Positions 8,177 through 17,168 of a DNA stretch of 64,000 nt are shown here, piece after piece (positions within the stretch are counted from its first letter, which is position 1; every line of letters starts with the position of its first letter). This DNA comes from Hornefia porci (GTDB taxonomy: Bacteria; Bacillota; Clostridia; Peptostreptococcales; Anaerovoracaceae), in assembly GCF_001940235.1 (NCBI RefSeq), contig NZ_MJIE01000001.1, positions 1,364,001-1,428,000 on the forward strand, given 5' to 3'. The position numbers and the translations under genes are program-made. The notes under the pieces are model-generated. The model searched no databases, was not told the DNA's origin, and saw only the letters and a list, made by a program, of their open reading frames with translations.

Positions 8177-10123
8177 CTAATTCACCGCGTTCCCGTCGGG
8201 AGCCTCCGTGGTCACCAGCTTCACATGCTTTCCGTCCTCTGCGAACAGAATCATGCCCTTGGATTCCATCCCCCGGAGCTTGCGCGGCTTCAGATTCGCC
8301 ACAACGATAACCTTCTTCCCGACCATCTCCTCCGGACGGAAGTCCTTCGCGACGCCGGAAATGATCTGGCGTTTTTCCGTTCCCATCTGCACCTGGAAGA
8401 CCAGCAGCCTGTCCGCGTCCGGATGCTTTTCCGCAGACAGAATCGTTCCCACGCGGAAGTCCATTTTATCGAAGTCGCCATATTCGATTTCCGGCTTCAG
8501 CTTCAGCGGAATGTTCTCTCCGTCTCCGTCCTTCGCCGCTGCCTGCTGCTTTTTCAGCTCGTCCAGCTCCTTCAGTTCTTTTTCGATGTCAAGGCGCGGG
8601 AAGATGGCTTCGCCGCGGCATACTCTGTTTCCTTCCAGAAGATCGAAGACAAAGGTGTCCTCCCACCGGATCTCCCCGGTGATTCCAAGCTGCTCCCGGA
8701 TCTTCTCTGTGGTGGTGTGCATATACGGATAGATCAGAATGGAAATAATCCGCAGCGACTCCGCCAGATTGTGCATACAGGTATCCAGCTCCGCCTTCCG
8801 GCTTTCGTCCTTCGCCAGAATCCACGGCGTCTTCTCATCGATATATTTGTTGGCGCGGCGTACCAGCACCCAGATATTCTCCAGCGCGCTGTTAAAGGCA
8901 AACCGGTCCATGTCCTTCTCCACCTCAGGCGCGACGCTGACCGCCAGACTCTTCAGTTCGCGGTCGATCTCATCCTCCGTCGCCGCCCCGGGAATAACGC
9001 CTCCGCAGTATTTCTCGATCATGGCTGTGGTTCTGGACACCAGGTTCCCCAGGTCGTTGGCCAGATCGAAGTTCATTCTCTTCAGCATCACTTCATTGGT
9101 AAATACGCCGTCCTGCCCGAAGGTGTATTCCCGCAGCAGGAAATATTTCAGCGCATCGATGCCGTAGCGGTCGATCAGGACCACCGGATCTACAACGTTC
9201 CCCTTGGACTTGCTCATTTTGCCGCCGTCGATGAGCAGCCAGCCGTGCCCCAGCACCTGCTTAGGCAAAGGCAGATCCAGCGACATCAGCATCGCGGGCC
9301 AGATGATGGAGTGGAAACGGACGATTTCCTTGCCCACCAGATGGACATCCGCCGGCCAGTATTTGTTATACAGCTCCGGGTCGTCGGGGTAGCCAAGCGC
9401 CGTGATATAATTCGTGAGCGCATCCAGCCAGACATAGATGACATGCTCCGGATCGCCGGGCACCGGAATCCCCCACTTGAACGTCGAGCGTGAGATGCAG
9501 AGATCCTCCAGCCCCTGTCTGACGAACTCCTCCATCTCATGTCTTCTGGTATCCGGCTTCAGGAAATCCGGATTTTTCTCAAAAAGCTCCAGAATCCGGT
9601 CCTGGTATTTGGAAAGGCGGAAGAAATACGCCTTCTCATGAGCTTTTTCCACCGGTCTTCCGCAATCCGGGCAGCAGCCGTCCACCAGCTGGCTCTCCGT
9701 CCAGAAGGATTCGCAGGGCGTACAGTACCAGCCCTCGTACTCGCCTTTGTAAATATCCCCCTTCTCGTTCATTTTGTTGAAGATCGCCTGCACGCGGCTG
9801 ACATGCCGCGGCTCCGTCGTGCGGATAAAGTCATCGTAGGAGATCTCCATGGTGGCCCAGAGCTTTTTCACTCCTGCAACGATCTCATCTACATATTCCT
9901 GGGGCGTAACGCCCTTCTCCTCCGCGATTTTCTGGATCTTCAGACCGTGCTCGTCCGTTCCCGTCAGAAAATGCACATCATAGCCTGACAGGCGCTTGAA
10001 TCTGGCAACCGCGTCCGCCATGACGGTGCAGTAGGTATGGCCTATATGCAGATTCGAGCTCGGATAATAGATCGGGGTTGAGATGTAATATGTTCCCTTG
10101 CTTGCTTTGTTTTCAGACATCAA
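8177..10123 (-). CDS. metG: Methionyl-tRNA synthetase MetG
   Basis: This class I synthetase charges tRNA-Met. The HIGH signature is at residues 26-29 (NLHIGHTY). A zinc-binding insert with two CxxC knuckles (CTPCESF...CCPDCGRP) follows, and KMSKSKGNVVDP lies near residue 310. An anticodon-binding helical domain comes next, and a C-terminal EMAP/Trbp111-like tRNA-binding domain (DFDKMDFRVGTILSAEKHPD to the end). At 648 residues it is full length, of the type with a fused dimerisation domain. The leader before the start is only about 40 bases, too short for a T-box. Confidence 0.97.
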   Translation of the reverse strand: MMSENKASKGTYYISTPIYYPSSNLHIGHTYCTVMADAVARFKRLSGYDVHFLTGTDEHGLKIQKIAEEKGVTPQEYVDEIVAGVKKLWATMEISYDDFIRTTEPRHVSRVQAIFNKMNEKGDIYKGEYEGWYCTPCESFWTESQLVDGCCPDCGRPVEKAHEKAYFFRLSKYQDRILELFEKNPDFLKPDTRRHEMEEFVRQGLEDLCISRSTFKWGIPVPGDPEHVIYVWLDALTNYITALGYPDDPELYNKYWPADVHLVGKEIVRFHSIIWPAMLMSLDLPLPKQVLGHGWLLIDGGKMSKSKGNVVDPVVLIDRYGIDALKYFLLREYTFGQDGVFTNEVMLKRMNFDLANDLGNLVSRTTAMIEKYCGGVIPGAATEDEIDRELKSLAVSVAPEVEKDMDRFAFNSALENIWVLVRRANKYIDEKTPWILAKDESRKAELDTCMHNLAESLRIISILIYPYMHTTTEKIREQLGITGEIRWEDTFVFDLLEGNRVCRGEAIFPRLDIEKELKELDELKKQQAAAKDGDGENIPLKLKPEIEYGDFDKMDFRVGTILSAEKHPDADRLLVFQVQMGTEKRQIISGVAKDFRPEEMVGKKVIVVANLKPRKLRGMESKGMILFAEDGKHVKLVTTEAPDGNAVN

Positions 10124-10149
10124 ATCATTCCTTTCTTCTCCCCGTCGAA

Positions 10150-10195
10150 TGGGACGGGGGCATTGACATTATTAGGATAGCACACGGAGGAACAA
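10150..10195 (-). promoter_or_regulatory. Probable metG promoter
   Basis: Minus strand: an extended -10 element TGCTATCCT with a weak TTGAAT-like -35 about 18 bases upstream, just ahead of metG. It is divergent from the DUF4317 promoter. Confidence 0.4.
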
Positions 10196-10229
10196 AATTC
10201 AATTCTGACCGTCGCAGATCAATGAACAA

Positions 10230-10258
10230 TTGAACCGGAAACCCGCACATGTTATTAT
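10230..10258 (+). promoter_or_regulatory. Promoter of the DUF4317 gene
   Basis: TTGAAC (10230-10235), 17 bases, TATTAT (10253-10258). The predicted start is about 55-60 bases upstream of the AGGAGG ribosome binding site of the following gene. Confidence 0.6.
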
Positions 10259-10323
10259 GATATGTATGTTTTTTTTAATGCGTGCTCAGCAAGTACTGTA
10301 TTTTGTTCCACAGGAGGCGTAAC

Positions 10324-11490
10324 ATGAATCAGAAAGAGCTCAATGAAATCCGCCGGCGTTTCAAGCCAGATCACAATGCCATCAGCAGGATCTACGGCTG
10401 CTATGTCAACGGCAACAAAGAACCGATTACATATATCGACACTTCTCTGGGGCTCATGCCAGAGGAAGAGCAGGAGATGTATCTGGGGCTTCTGAAGAAG
10501 TCTCTGTCCGGCGCGCTCGGACGGAATCTGATCGATATTGAATTCTCCACTGCGCAGGTGGAGAACAGCGGGGAGCATCGCCTGCTTCAGACTGTGCGCC
10601 AGTCGGGCCTGGAGAACAAAGACGCCCGCGAAGAGCTGTGCCGACGCATCATTGACGCCATGGATCCGAGAGACACAAACTACCTCATCCTCCTGGCCTC
10701 AGACACCTATGACGTACCCTTCCGCGGCAGCGACGACGCGGTCATGGATGACGCCTCCGAGGCAGTCTACCAGTATTTTGTCTGCAGTGTCTGCCCGGTG
10801 AAGGATCCGAAGCTGGAGCTGATCTACAACAGTCAGGAGCACTCGTTCCGCAGCACATCCACAGGTCATATCGCCCTCGCGCCTGAGCTGGGATTTCTGT
10901 TCCCCGCCTTCGACGACCGTTCAGCGAATATTTACAACGCTCTTTTTTACAGCAAAAATCCCGACGAGATACACCAGAACATCATCGACGCACTGTTTCA
11001 CGTGGACCCGCCCATGTCTGCCGAGGAACAAAAGATTCTGTTCGACGATGCTCTGAGCAGCGCGCTGCAGGAAGACTGCTGCTACGATGTCGTACAGTCT
11101 GTCCACGAGCAGGTGCGCTGCCGCATCGCGGATCACAAGGAAAGCAAGGATCCCGAGCCTCTCGTCCTATCCATCCCCGAAGTCGGCGACGTCCTGCGGC
11201 ACAGCGGCGTACCTGCCGAAAAGGCCGAGGCGTTCCAGCAGGAATGCCGCGACCGCTACGGAGAATTCGCGGAGCTGAATCCCCGCAACATTATCGAAAC
11301 CGGGAAATTCCGGATCGAGACGCCCGACGTAAAGATTTCCGTGACGCCGGAATACAGCAGCATGATCGAGACCCGCGTCATAGACGGAAGCTCCTACATT
11401 CTGATTCCGGCCGGCGACGGCGTGGAAATCAACGGGATTCCGGTGAATGTTTCAGGCTTTTCCGGCGAGACAGAAGACAGCGGAGAGTAG
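10324..11490 (+). CDS. DUF4317 family protein
   Basis: A 388-residue cytosolic protein matching the DUF4317 family of Clostridia from memory: MNQKELNEIRRRFKPDHNAI, IYGCYVNGNKEPI, then FSTAQVENSGEHRLLQTVR and FLFPAFDDRSANIYNALFYS. The family has no established function. The ATG at 10324 is chosen over one 42 bases upstream because AGGAGG lies eight bases before it and the family begins MNKKE/MNQKE. It is a single gene with its own promoter, divergent from metG. No membrane segment or catalytic motif is apparent. Confidence 0.85.
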   Translation: MNQKELNEIRRRFKPDHNAISRIYGCYVNGNKEPITYIDTSLGLMPEEEQEMYLGLLKKSLSGALGRNLIDIEFSTAQVENSGEHRLLQTVRQSGLENKDAREELCRRIIDAMDPRDTNYLILLASDTYDVPFRGSDDAVMDDASEAVYQYFVCSVCPVKDPKLELIYNSQEHSFRSTSTGHIALAPELGFLFPAFDDRSANIYNALFYSKNPDEIHQNIIDALFHVDPPMSAEEQKILFDDALSSALQEDCCYDVVQSVHEQVRCRIADHKESKDPEPLVLSIPEVGDVLRHSGVPAEKAEAFQQECRDRYGEFAELNPRNIIETGKFRIETPDVKISVTPEYSSMIETRVIDGSSYILIPAGDGVEINGIPVNVSGFSGETEDSGE

Positions 11491-11528
11491 CTGTATCCGC
11501 CGTCCATCGTCTTCGTCCGCTGCATTAT

Positions 11529-11627
11529 ACGGGGATTCTCCGGGTTATTCCGCTTATGCGAACGGGGATTCGAGGGTAATTTTTGATATTTTATACGGGG
11601 ATTTCGGCGGTAATCTTGTTTGTACGA
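11529..11627 (+). repeat. Three tandem copies of a 33-bp repeat
   Basis: The nine-base core ACGGGGATT recurs at 11529, 11562 and 11595, exactly 33 bases apart. Each is followed at a similar distance by a GGTTAT or GGTAAT block. In one forward frame this reads as 11-residue units beginning YGDS/NGDS/YGDF, but no gene start is present. The third unit runs into the DUF4143 remnant. A looser relative may lie at 15243-15310. Confidence 0.65.
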
Positions 11628-11829
11628 GATAGATTTTCTCACTTCAACGGGAACTAAAGTCAATCCGATTGAAGTAAAGTCCGGAAACTACAGAGGACAT
11701 AAATCTTTAGATGTATTCCGTGACAGATTCAGCAGCCGGATAAAAGATATATACCTTGTTCATACAAAGGACTATAAACAGGAGAAAGGTATTCATTATC
11801 TGCCGGTATATATGATACCGTTTTTATAA
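11620..11829 (+). pseudogene. C-terminal remnant of a DUF4143/AAA ATPase
   Basis: About 69 codons encoding YEIDFLTSTGTKVNPIEVKS, then SLDVFRDRFSSRIKDIYLVH and LPVYMIPFL. This matches the extreme C-terminal domain (PD-(D/E)XK-like, E-ID-L and P-IEVKS motifs) of the archaeal-type ATPases with a DUF4143 tail. The frame opens only after a stop at 11611 and begins with TTG. There is no AAA domain upstream and no ribosome binding site. It is a decayed or truncated copy left at the end of the 33-bp tandem repeats. Confidence 0.7.
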
Positions 11830-11945
11830 AAGGCAGTGTATATGTTCCGCAACCTGCCGCGCCTCTGCCTGCCCGACGCTCCGGATTCGTCAGATACACA
11901 GACGGAGGATCAGTTGTCTCCGCAGCTCCTCTGCATCTCTGTGCG

Positions 11946-11979
11946 AAAGAAGGGCCGCAGTTTCCCGCGACCCTTCTTT
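11946..11979. terminator. Terminator after pflA
   Basis: Nine-base arms AAAGAAGGG/CCCTTCTTT with a further GC-rich inner helix. It lies just beyond the pflA stop, and T-rich sequence on both sides allows use in either direction. Confidence 0.7.
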
Positions 11980-12007
11980 CTGTTAAAGAATATATAGATA
12001 AGATGAT

Positions 12008-12718
12008 TTACACGATTTGTGTCAGGCTGCTGAGCTGCTGCAGCCTGTTCCGGTTCATGGGTCTGACTCCCTGAAGACGGTAGTGAAGGCCCATCCTGTC
12101 ATATTTGTTCTCTGCCATGTTATGATAACCCAGCAGCTCGATCTTCTTCACCGAACGGATTTTCCTGAGGAACTCGTTCAGACTGTAAATGTACTGCTCG
12201 TCATCGTTGAAGCCCGGAACAATTACCTGACGAATCCAGATCGGCTTGTCCAGACGGTTGATCACCTCGATCAGACGGAACAGGGGACTCTGCTCCCGGC
12301 CGGTCAGCTCCCGGAATTTCTCCGGATCGATATGCTTGATATCCAGCAGAAGCATATCTGCCGCGTCAATGACCTGCTCTGACATATCGTCAAAATACGT
12401 TCCGCTGGTGTCAATCGCCGAGGAGATTCCTTCTCTCTTCAGTGCGCGCACCGCTTCCAGAACGAATTCGCCCTGCAGCAGCGGTTCGCCGCCGGAAAAT
12501 GTGACGCCGCCGTTGGCGCCGTAATACGGTCTTCCCCGTCTGGCGCGGCGCACGACCTCCTCCACGGTGATTTCCTTTCCGCCTGCCGGATTCCATGTGT
12601 CCGGGTTATGGCAATAAGCGCACCGGGCAGGACAGCCCTGCAGAAAGAATACGGTACGGATCCCCGGACCGTCAACCGCTCCGAACGTCTCTATTGAGTG
12701 TAATCTACCTGTCGCCAT
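12008..12718 (-). CDS. pflA: Pyruvate formate-lyase activating enzyme PflA
   Basis: This radical-SAM enzyme installs the glycyl radical on pyruvate formate-lyase. The 236-residue protein shows the [4Fe-4S] cysteine motif C29-x3-C33-x2-C36 (GCPARCAYCHNPD), VDGPGIRTVFFLQGC before it, the GVTFSGGEPLLQ motif, and DIKHIDPEKFRELTG, all standard for PflA. It lies 131 bp downstream of pflB with a stable hairpin (12803-12831) between them. That layout suits co-transcription with lower expression of the activase. Confidence 0.96.
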   Translation of the reverse strand: MATGRLHSIETFGAVDGPGIRTVFFLQGCPARCAYCHNPDTWNPAGGKEITVEEVVRRARRGRPYYGANGGVTFSGGEPLLQGEFVLEAVRALKREGISSAIDTSGTYFDDMSEQVIDAADMLLLDIKHIDPEKFRELTGREQSPLFRLIEVINRLDKPIWIRQVIVPGFNDDEQYIYSLNEFLRKIRSVKKIELLGYHNMAENKYDRMGLHYRLQGVRPMNRNRLQQLSSLTQIV

Positions 12719-12802
12719 GTGTCAACCTGCTCCTCTGAATTCAAAATACTTTGCAAATACTCTTTCATCCGCCTCGGCGCTGCCGGCAGACTGCCGTCAG
12801 CA

Positions 12803-12831
12803 CCCGCAGAGCCCGCGCGGAGCTCTGCGGG
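12803..12831 (-). other. Stable hairpin between pflB and pflA
   Basis: Perfect ten-base arms CCCGCAGAGC/GCTCTGCGGG in the pflB-pflA gap. There is no U-tract on the minus strand, so it looks more like an mRNA-stabilising or partial-termination hairpin than a full terminator. Confidence 0.55.
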
Positions 12832-12849
12832 CGGACATTATCCTATATC

Positions 12850-15081
12850 TTAAATCGCCTCGTGGAAGGTTCTCTCGATGACTTCCTTCTGGTGGGCCTT
12901 GGACAGCGCGTTGAAGCGTACCGCGTATCCGGAGACGCGGACGGTCAGACTCGGATATTTATCCGGATTGTTGTACGCGTCGATCAGAGTCTCGCGATTC
13001 AGCACGTTCACATTGAGATGATGCGCACCCTGATTGAAGTATCCGCTCAGCAGAGTGACCAGGTTATCTGTCCGCTGTTCCCTGTCTTTGCCGAGGGAAT
13101 CCGGGGTGATGCTGAAGGTGTTGGAGATTCCGTCCTGGCAGGTGTTCCAGTCGATCTTGGCCACCGAGTTCAGCGACGCGACCGCTCCGTGGGTATCCCG
13201 CTGATGCATCGGATTGGCTCCCGGCGCGAACGGCGTCGTCGCCCGGCGTCCGTCCGGCGTGTTTCCGGTCTTCTTTCCGTACATCACGTTGGATGTAATC
13301 GTCAGCACCGACAGAGTGGTGACCGCGTTTCTGTAAGCAGGATGCTTTCTCAGCTCCGCAATGGACTTTTCCGAGATCGCGACCGCGATATCGTCTACCC
13401 TGTCGTCATCATTGCCGTACTTGGGGAAATCGCCCTCAGTTTTGTAGTCCACGATAATCCCTCTCTCATCACGGATCGGCGTAACCTTCGCGTATTTAAT
13501 CGCGGACAGGGAGTCCGCCGCTACCGAGAATCCCGCGACGCCGAACGCCATCAGCCTCTTCACCTCGGAATCCAGGAACGCCATCTGCGATCTCTCGTAA
13601 TCATATTTGTCGTGCATGAAGTGGATGATGTTCATGATGCGTGCGTATACGCCCATGAGCCATTCCAGATAAATATTGTATCTTCTCCACACCTCGTCGA
13701 AGTCCAGCGGGCCGTCGCCCATGGGCTCCATCTGCGGTCCCACGCGCTCGCCTGTGCGCTCGTCAATTCCGCCGTTGATAGCCAGCAGCAGGCACTTGGC
13801 AAGGTTGCACCGCGCGCCGAAGAACTGCATCTGTTCTCCCATCTGAATCGCGGAAACACAGCAGGCGATGGAATAGTCGTCTCCGTAATTCGGTCTCATT
13901 TTGTCGTCATTCTCATACTGAATTGAATCCGTGTCGATGGAGACCTGAGCGCAGAATCTCTTGAACGGCTCCGGCAGCTTCTCCGACCAGAGAACCGTCA
14001 GATTCGGTTCCGGCGCGGGGCCAAGATTGTACAAAGTATTCAGATAGCGGTAAGTCATCTTGGTGACTCTGTGTCTGCCGTCAGCGCCGATGCCGCCCAG
14101 GCCCTCAGTGATCCACATGGGATCGCCGCCGAACAGCTCGTTATACTCATTCGTCCTCAGATGTCTCGCCACTCTGAGCTTGAGGATGAAGTCGTCCACG
14201 AATTCCTGAATCTGCTCCTCAGTGTATCTGCCTGACGCAAGGTCTCTCTCCGCATAGACGTCCAGGAATGTCGCGGTTCTGCCCAGAGACATCGCTGCTC
14301 CGTTCTCCTCCTTGATGCCCGCCAGATACGCGAAGTACACCCACTGAATCGCTTCCTTCACATCCTGCGCCGGACGGGAGATATCGAAGCCGTAGCCCTC
14401 CGCCATCTTCTTGATTTCCTTCAGTGCGGCGATCTGGTTCCAGACCTCCTCGGACAGCCTCACGTTCTCCTCCGTCATCTCCTCGCGGGAGCTGATCTCA
14501 TCGTGATCCTTCTGCTTCTGCTCGATCAGATAATCCAGACCATAAAGCGCGGCTCTTCTGTAATCGCCGATGATTCTTCCGCGTCCGTAGGCATCCGGAA
14601 GGCCGGTGATGAAGCCCAGATGTCTCGCCTTTCTCATTTCCGGAGAGTAGGCCTTGAACACGCCGTCATTGTGAGAGGTCATATAGTTGAACAGGAACTG
14701 AATGTTCTCGGGAAGCTCTTCACCGTACTCCGCAACCTCTTCCCGGACCATTTTGATTCCGCCGAAGGGGCAGATTCCCCTCTTCAGCGGTTCATCCGTC
14801 TGCAGTCCCACGATGATGTCTCTGTCCTTATCGATGTATCCCGGTTCAAACGCGTTGATGCGCATGATTCTGCTGGCGTCCACCTTCAGCGTTCCGCCGT
14901 TCTTCCTCTCTCTGACCAGAAGGTCCTTCACTTTTTCGTTGACCTCGGCCGTCCTCTCCGTGGGGCCCGCCAGGAAGCTGCTGTCGCCGTTGTACTGGGT
15001 GAAGTTCAGATTGATGAAATCATCCACAAAGATCTGATCCTGCCAGAGGCCTCCCTTGAACCCTTCCCACTCTTTTCTCAT
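12850..15081 (-). CDS. pflB: Formate C-acetyltransferase (pyruvate formate-lyase)
   Basis: This glycyl-radical enzyme splits pyruvate and CoA into acetyl-CoA and formate in anaerobic fermentation. The 743-residue length is typical. The active-site cysteine pair is C407-C408 ([13 protein letters not shown]), and the glycyl radical is predicted at G718 in [12 protein letters not shown] close to the C terminus. [13 protein letters not shown] and [16 protein letters not shown] are also characteristic. AAAGGAG precedes the ATG. A promoter and a perfect 14-base palindrome lie upstream (15155-15201), and pflA follows. Confidence 0.97.
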   Translation of the reverse strand: MRKEWEGFKGGLWQDQIFVDDFINLNFTQYNGDSSFLAGPTERTAEVNEKVKDLLVRERKNGGTLKVDASRIMRINAFEPGYIDKDRDIIVGLQTDEPLKRGICPFGGIKMVREEVAEYGEELPENIQFLFNYMTSHNDGVFKAYSPEMRKARHLGFITGLPDAYGRGRIIGDYRRAALYGLDYLIEQKQKDHDEISSREEMTEENVRLSEEVWNQIAALKEIKKMAEGYGFDISRPAQDVKEAIQWVYFAYLAGIKEENGAAMSLGRTATFLDVYAERDLASGRYTEEQIQEFVDDFILKLRVARHLRTNEYNELFGGDPMWITEGLGGIGADGRHRVTKMTYRYLNTLYNLGPAPEPNLTVLWSEKLPEPFKRFCAQVSIDTDSIQYENDDKMRPNYGDDYSIACCVSAIQMGEQMQFFGARCNLAKCLLLAINGGIDERTGERVGPQMEPMGDGPLDFDEVWRRYNIYLEWLMGVYARIMNIIHFMHDKYDYERSQMAFLDSEVKRLMAFGVAGFSVAADSLSAIKYAKVTPIRDERGIIVDYKTEGDFPKYGNDDDRVDDIAVAISEKSIAELRKHPAYRNAVTTLSVLTITSNVMYGKKTGNTPDGRRATTPFAPGANPMHQRDTHGAVASLNSVAKIDWNTCQDGISNTFSITPDSLGKDREQRTDNLVTLLSGYFNQGAHHLNVNVLNRETLIDAYNNPDKYPSLTVRVSGYAVRFNALSKAHQKEVIERTFHEAI

Positions 15082-15154
15082 ACGATTACTCCTTTCCGTT
15101 GTCTATGCCAAATGCTTTCTATCAGCCGCGAAATGCGCCGCGCGGCTGTCTGTA

Positions 15155-15168
15155 TCTTGTATACAAGA
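15155..15168. promoter_or_regulatory. Perfect palindrome TCTTGTATACAAGA at the pflB transcription start
   Basis: A 14-base perfect palindrome centred near 15161-15162. It overlaps the predicted start site given by the -10 box at 15171-15176, the placement expected of a repressor operator. The TTGTATACAA core resembles GntR/FadR-type operators; the regulator is not identified. Confidence 0.6.
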
Positions 15169-15170
15169 GC

Positions 15171-15201
15171 ATATTAACATCTTGTCTGTATTCTCGTCAA
15201 C
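15171..15201 (-). promoter_or_regulatory. pflB promoter
   Basis: Minus strand: TTGACG, about 18 bases, then TAATAT (15171-15176). A transcript would begin near 15164 within the palindrome and have an approximately 80-base leader before pflB. Confidence 0.55.
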
Positions 15202-15398
15202 CCCCTTTACCAGAATAAAATCATGTATTTTTATCCATACATCCGGGATTCTCCCTATCCGCGCAATCGGAACGGTTATAGGCGTTTTGACGGTTATTTT
15301 TCAGGGTACGTTTCCTCTCTGGGAAGAATCCGTACCGGATTCTCTTTGCTGTCCGGTTTTCATACAGTTTTTTCCATTAAAAGTATTTTTATCCCATT

Positions 15399-15427
15399 TT
15401 GCATTTCCGCAGCGGACACGGTATAAT
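15399..15427 (+). promoter_or_regulatory. Promoter of the LysR-type regulator at 15491
   Basis: TTGCAT (15399-15404), 17 bases, TATAAT (15422-15427), about 55 bases before the start of the following LysR gene. Confidence 0.6.
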
Positions 15428-15490
15428 AGCATTATAACAGCGGCATAACAAAGGAAGATGACGCGGCAGTAACGTGCGAAAGGAGTCTCC

Positions 15491-16372
15491 ATGGATCTTT
15501 CTAAAATCGGCTATTTTCTGACGGCGGCAGAAACACTGAATTTCACGCAGGCGGCGGAGCGCTGTCACATCAGCCAGACAACGATGAGCAAATACATCTC
15601 CGGCCTGGAACGGGAGCTGAACTGTATTCTGTTCACGAGAACGCACAGAACGGTGCGCCTGACCCCTGCCGGCGAGCGCTTTTACAACGGAATCCGCGGC
15701 ATCCTCCTCTCGTATCAGGCTTTGTGCGAGGAGCTCGCGCGGGACGCCGGAAAGGAACTGCGCATCGGCATAGTCGCCACGGATTATATCGATGTCGCCG
15801 TGCTGCGGGCGTTTGAAGAGGAAACTCCGGATATCCGCCTCTTTTTCCGATATGATGAGAAGGAGCGGATGCTTCAGGAGCTTCAGGACCGACGCGTGGA
15901 CGCTCTGATTGCGCCGGATGTGCTGGAAATCGGCGGCAGGAATCTTCGCCGGCTTCCGATTCTGCGGATTGACGAGGATCTTGTATGCTCCCGGCAGCTT
16001 CTGGAGACTTGCGGGTCGCTTGTGCGGGTGATTGAGTCGACGCCTTTTATTACAAAGACCGATTCGACGGCCTATCACAGCGCATGCCGCCGGATGCTCC
16101 GCCGTCATCTGGGCGCGGATTTTTCGGACGTTCTTCAGGTTCAATCCTTCGCCGAGCAGCTGATGAACCTCGGCATGTCAAGGGGCTTCGCTCTGATCCC
16201 CTCTGGAACCGCCGCGAACACGGAAACCCTCGCGGTTTTTCCCATGCGCGAGATATATTCCGAAACGGCCGAGCTCATTTACTGCGAATCCCATGTACCT
16301 GATGCCCTGCGCCGGCTGATCCGATTTGTTTCTGTCCGGACTGATGAAAAAATCGATGAAAAAAAGGAATGA
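15491..16372 (+). CDS. LysR family transcriptional regulator
   Basis: The 293-residue protein has an N-terminal winged helix-turn-helix (FLTAAETLNFTQAAERCHIS, then QTTMSKYISGLERELNC, residues about 8-45). A LysR substrate-binding domain follows, opening at LRIGIVATDYIDVAVL. GGAG precedes the ATG. It is divergent from pflB and sits just before a DUF554 membrane protein gene on the same strand, which is a plausible target. No effector can be inferred. Confidence 0.88.
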   Translation: MDLSKIGYFLTAAETLNFTQAAERCHISQTTMSKYISGLERELNCILFTRTHRTVRLTPAGERFYNGIRGILLSYQALCEELARDAGKELRIGIVATDYIDVAVLRAFEEETPDIRLFFRYDEKERMLQELQDRRVDALIAPDVLEIGGRNLRRLPILRIDEDLVCSRQLLETCGSLVRVIESTPFITKTDSTAYHSACRRMLRRHLGADFSDVLQVQSFAEQLMNLGMSRGFALIPSGTAANTETLAVFPMREIYSETAELIYCESHVPDALRRLIRFVSVRTDEKIDEKKE

Positions 16373-16399
16373 ATTCATGACCACAATTCATTTCACAGA

Positions 16400-16441
16400 G
16401 ACCCTCCCCTGTGGTAGAGTAGTATCAGCAAAGGGAGGGTC
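16400..16441 (+). promoter_or_regulatory. Inverted repeat covering the DUF554 ribosome binding site
   Basis: Nine-base arms GACCCTCCC (16400-16408) and GGGAGGGTC (16433-16441). The right arm contains the GGGAGGG ribosome binding site of the following gene. A possible TAGAGT -10 element lies between the arms, so if transcription starts there the left arm is not in the RNA. Confidence 0.35.
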
Positions 16442-16445
16442 TGTT

Positions 16446-17153
16446 ATGTTTGCAGTTATCATCAATACTATAGCGATCGTCATCGGCACGAGTCTCGGCC
16501 TGATATTCAAAAAAGGAATTCCGGAGCGTGTTTCAGACATCATGATGAAGGTGATGGGACTGTGCGTCGTTATCATCGGCCTGCAGGGCTGTATACAGGA
16601 GAAAAACGCACTGATCCTCATCCTTTCCTGTGTGGCCGGCGCCGCTGTCGGCGAGCTCTGCGACCTGGACGGCCGGATCAGCCGTGGAACAGAACGGCTC
16701 ACGAGGCGCTTTGAGAAAAAGGAAGCGGAAGGCGGCCGGATCACAGTAGCGGAGGCCTTTATCAATTCCTGTCTGATCATGAGCGTCGGCGCCATGATGA
16801 TCGTCGGTTCTCTGGATGCGGGCCTGAAGGGCGACTATACGATGCTCTATACAAAGTCTCTGCTGGATCTCATCACCGGCGTCATGCTGGGCGCCACGAT
16901 GGGTGCGGGCGTCTACGGATCCGCGCTCTTCACGCTGATCGCTCAGGGAGCCATCGTGCTGCTGTCTTCGTCTCTCGCGCCGTTTCTGTCAGACGCTCTG
17001 ATTCTGGAGCTTTCCTGCAGCGGAAGCCTGATGATCGTCGCCATCGGCACCAACATGCTTGAGCTCACCAGCCTGAAGGTCATCAACCTTCTGCCCGCAT
17101 TCCTCGCAGTACCGTTCGCTCTTCAGCTGATGCAGGCGCTGGGGCTGTACTGA
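16446..17153 (+). CDS. DUF554 family membrane protein
   Basis: A 235-residue integral membrane protein of the DUF554 (YdfK-like) family, recognised from MFAVIINTIAIVIGTSLGLI, GLCVVIIGLQGCI, SCLIMSVGAMMIVGSLDAGL and a hydrophobic C terminus; about six to seven membrane segments are visible. Its function is unknown, and a transporter role is only a guess. I choose the ATG at 16446 because GGGAGGG lies just before it; an in-frame ATG inside the preceding LysR gene would give an implausible extension. It follows the LysR gene by 73 bp. Confidence 0.85.
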   Translation: MFAVIINTIAIVIGTSLGLIFKKGIPERVSDIMMKVMGLCVVIIGLQGCIQEKNALILILSCVAGAAVGELCDLDGRISRGTERLTRRFEKKEAEGGRITVAEAFINSCLIMSVGAMMIVGSLDAGLKGDYTMLYTKSLLDLITGVMLGATMGAGVYGSALFTLIAQGAIVLLSSSLAPFLSDALILELSCSGSLMIVAIGTNMLELTSLKVINLLPAFLAVPFALQLMQALGLY

Positions 17154-17168
17154 TGCGGCGGGCGGGCA

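Noticed and set aside
10124..10200. T-box leader for metG
   Set aside because: The leader is about 40 bases, far too short for a T-box, and lacks the conserved box sequence.
10275..10290. Sixteen bases identical to the left end of element 1 (27733-27748)
   Set aside because: In 64 kb about one identical 16-mer pair is expected by chance, and no matching right end or hairpins follow here.
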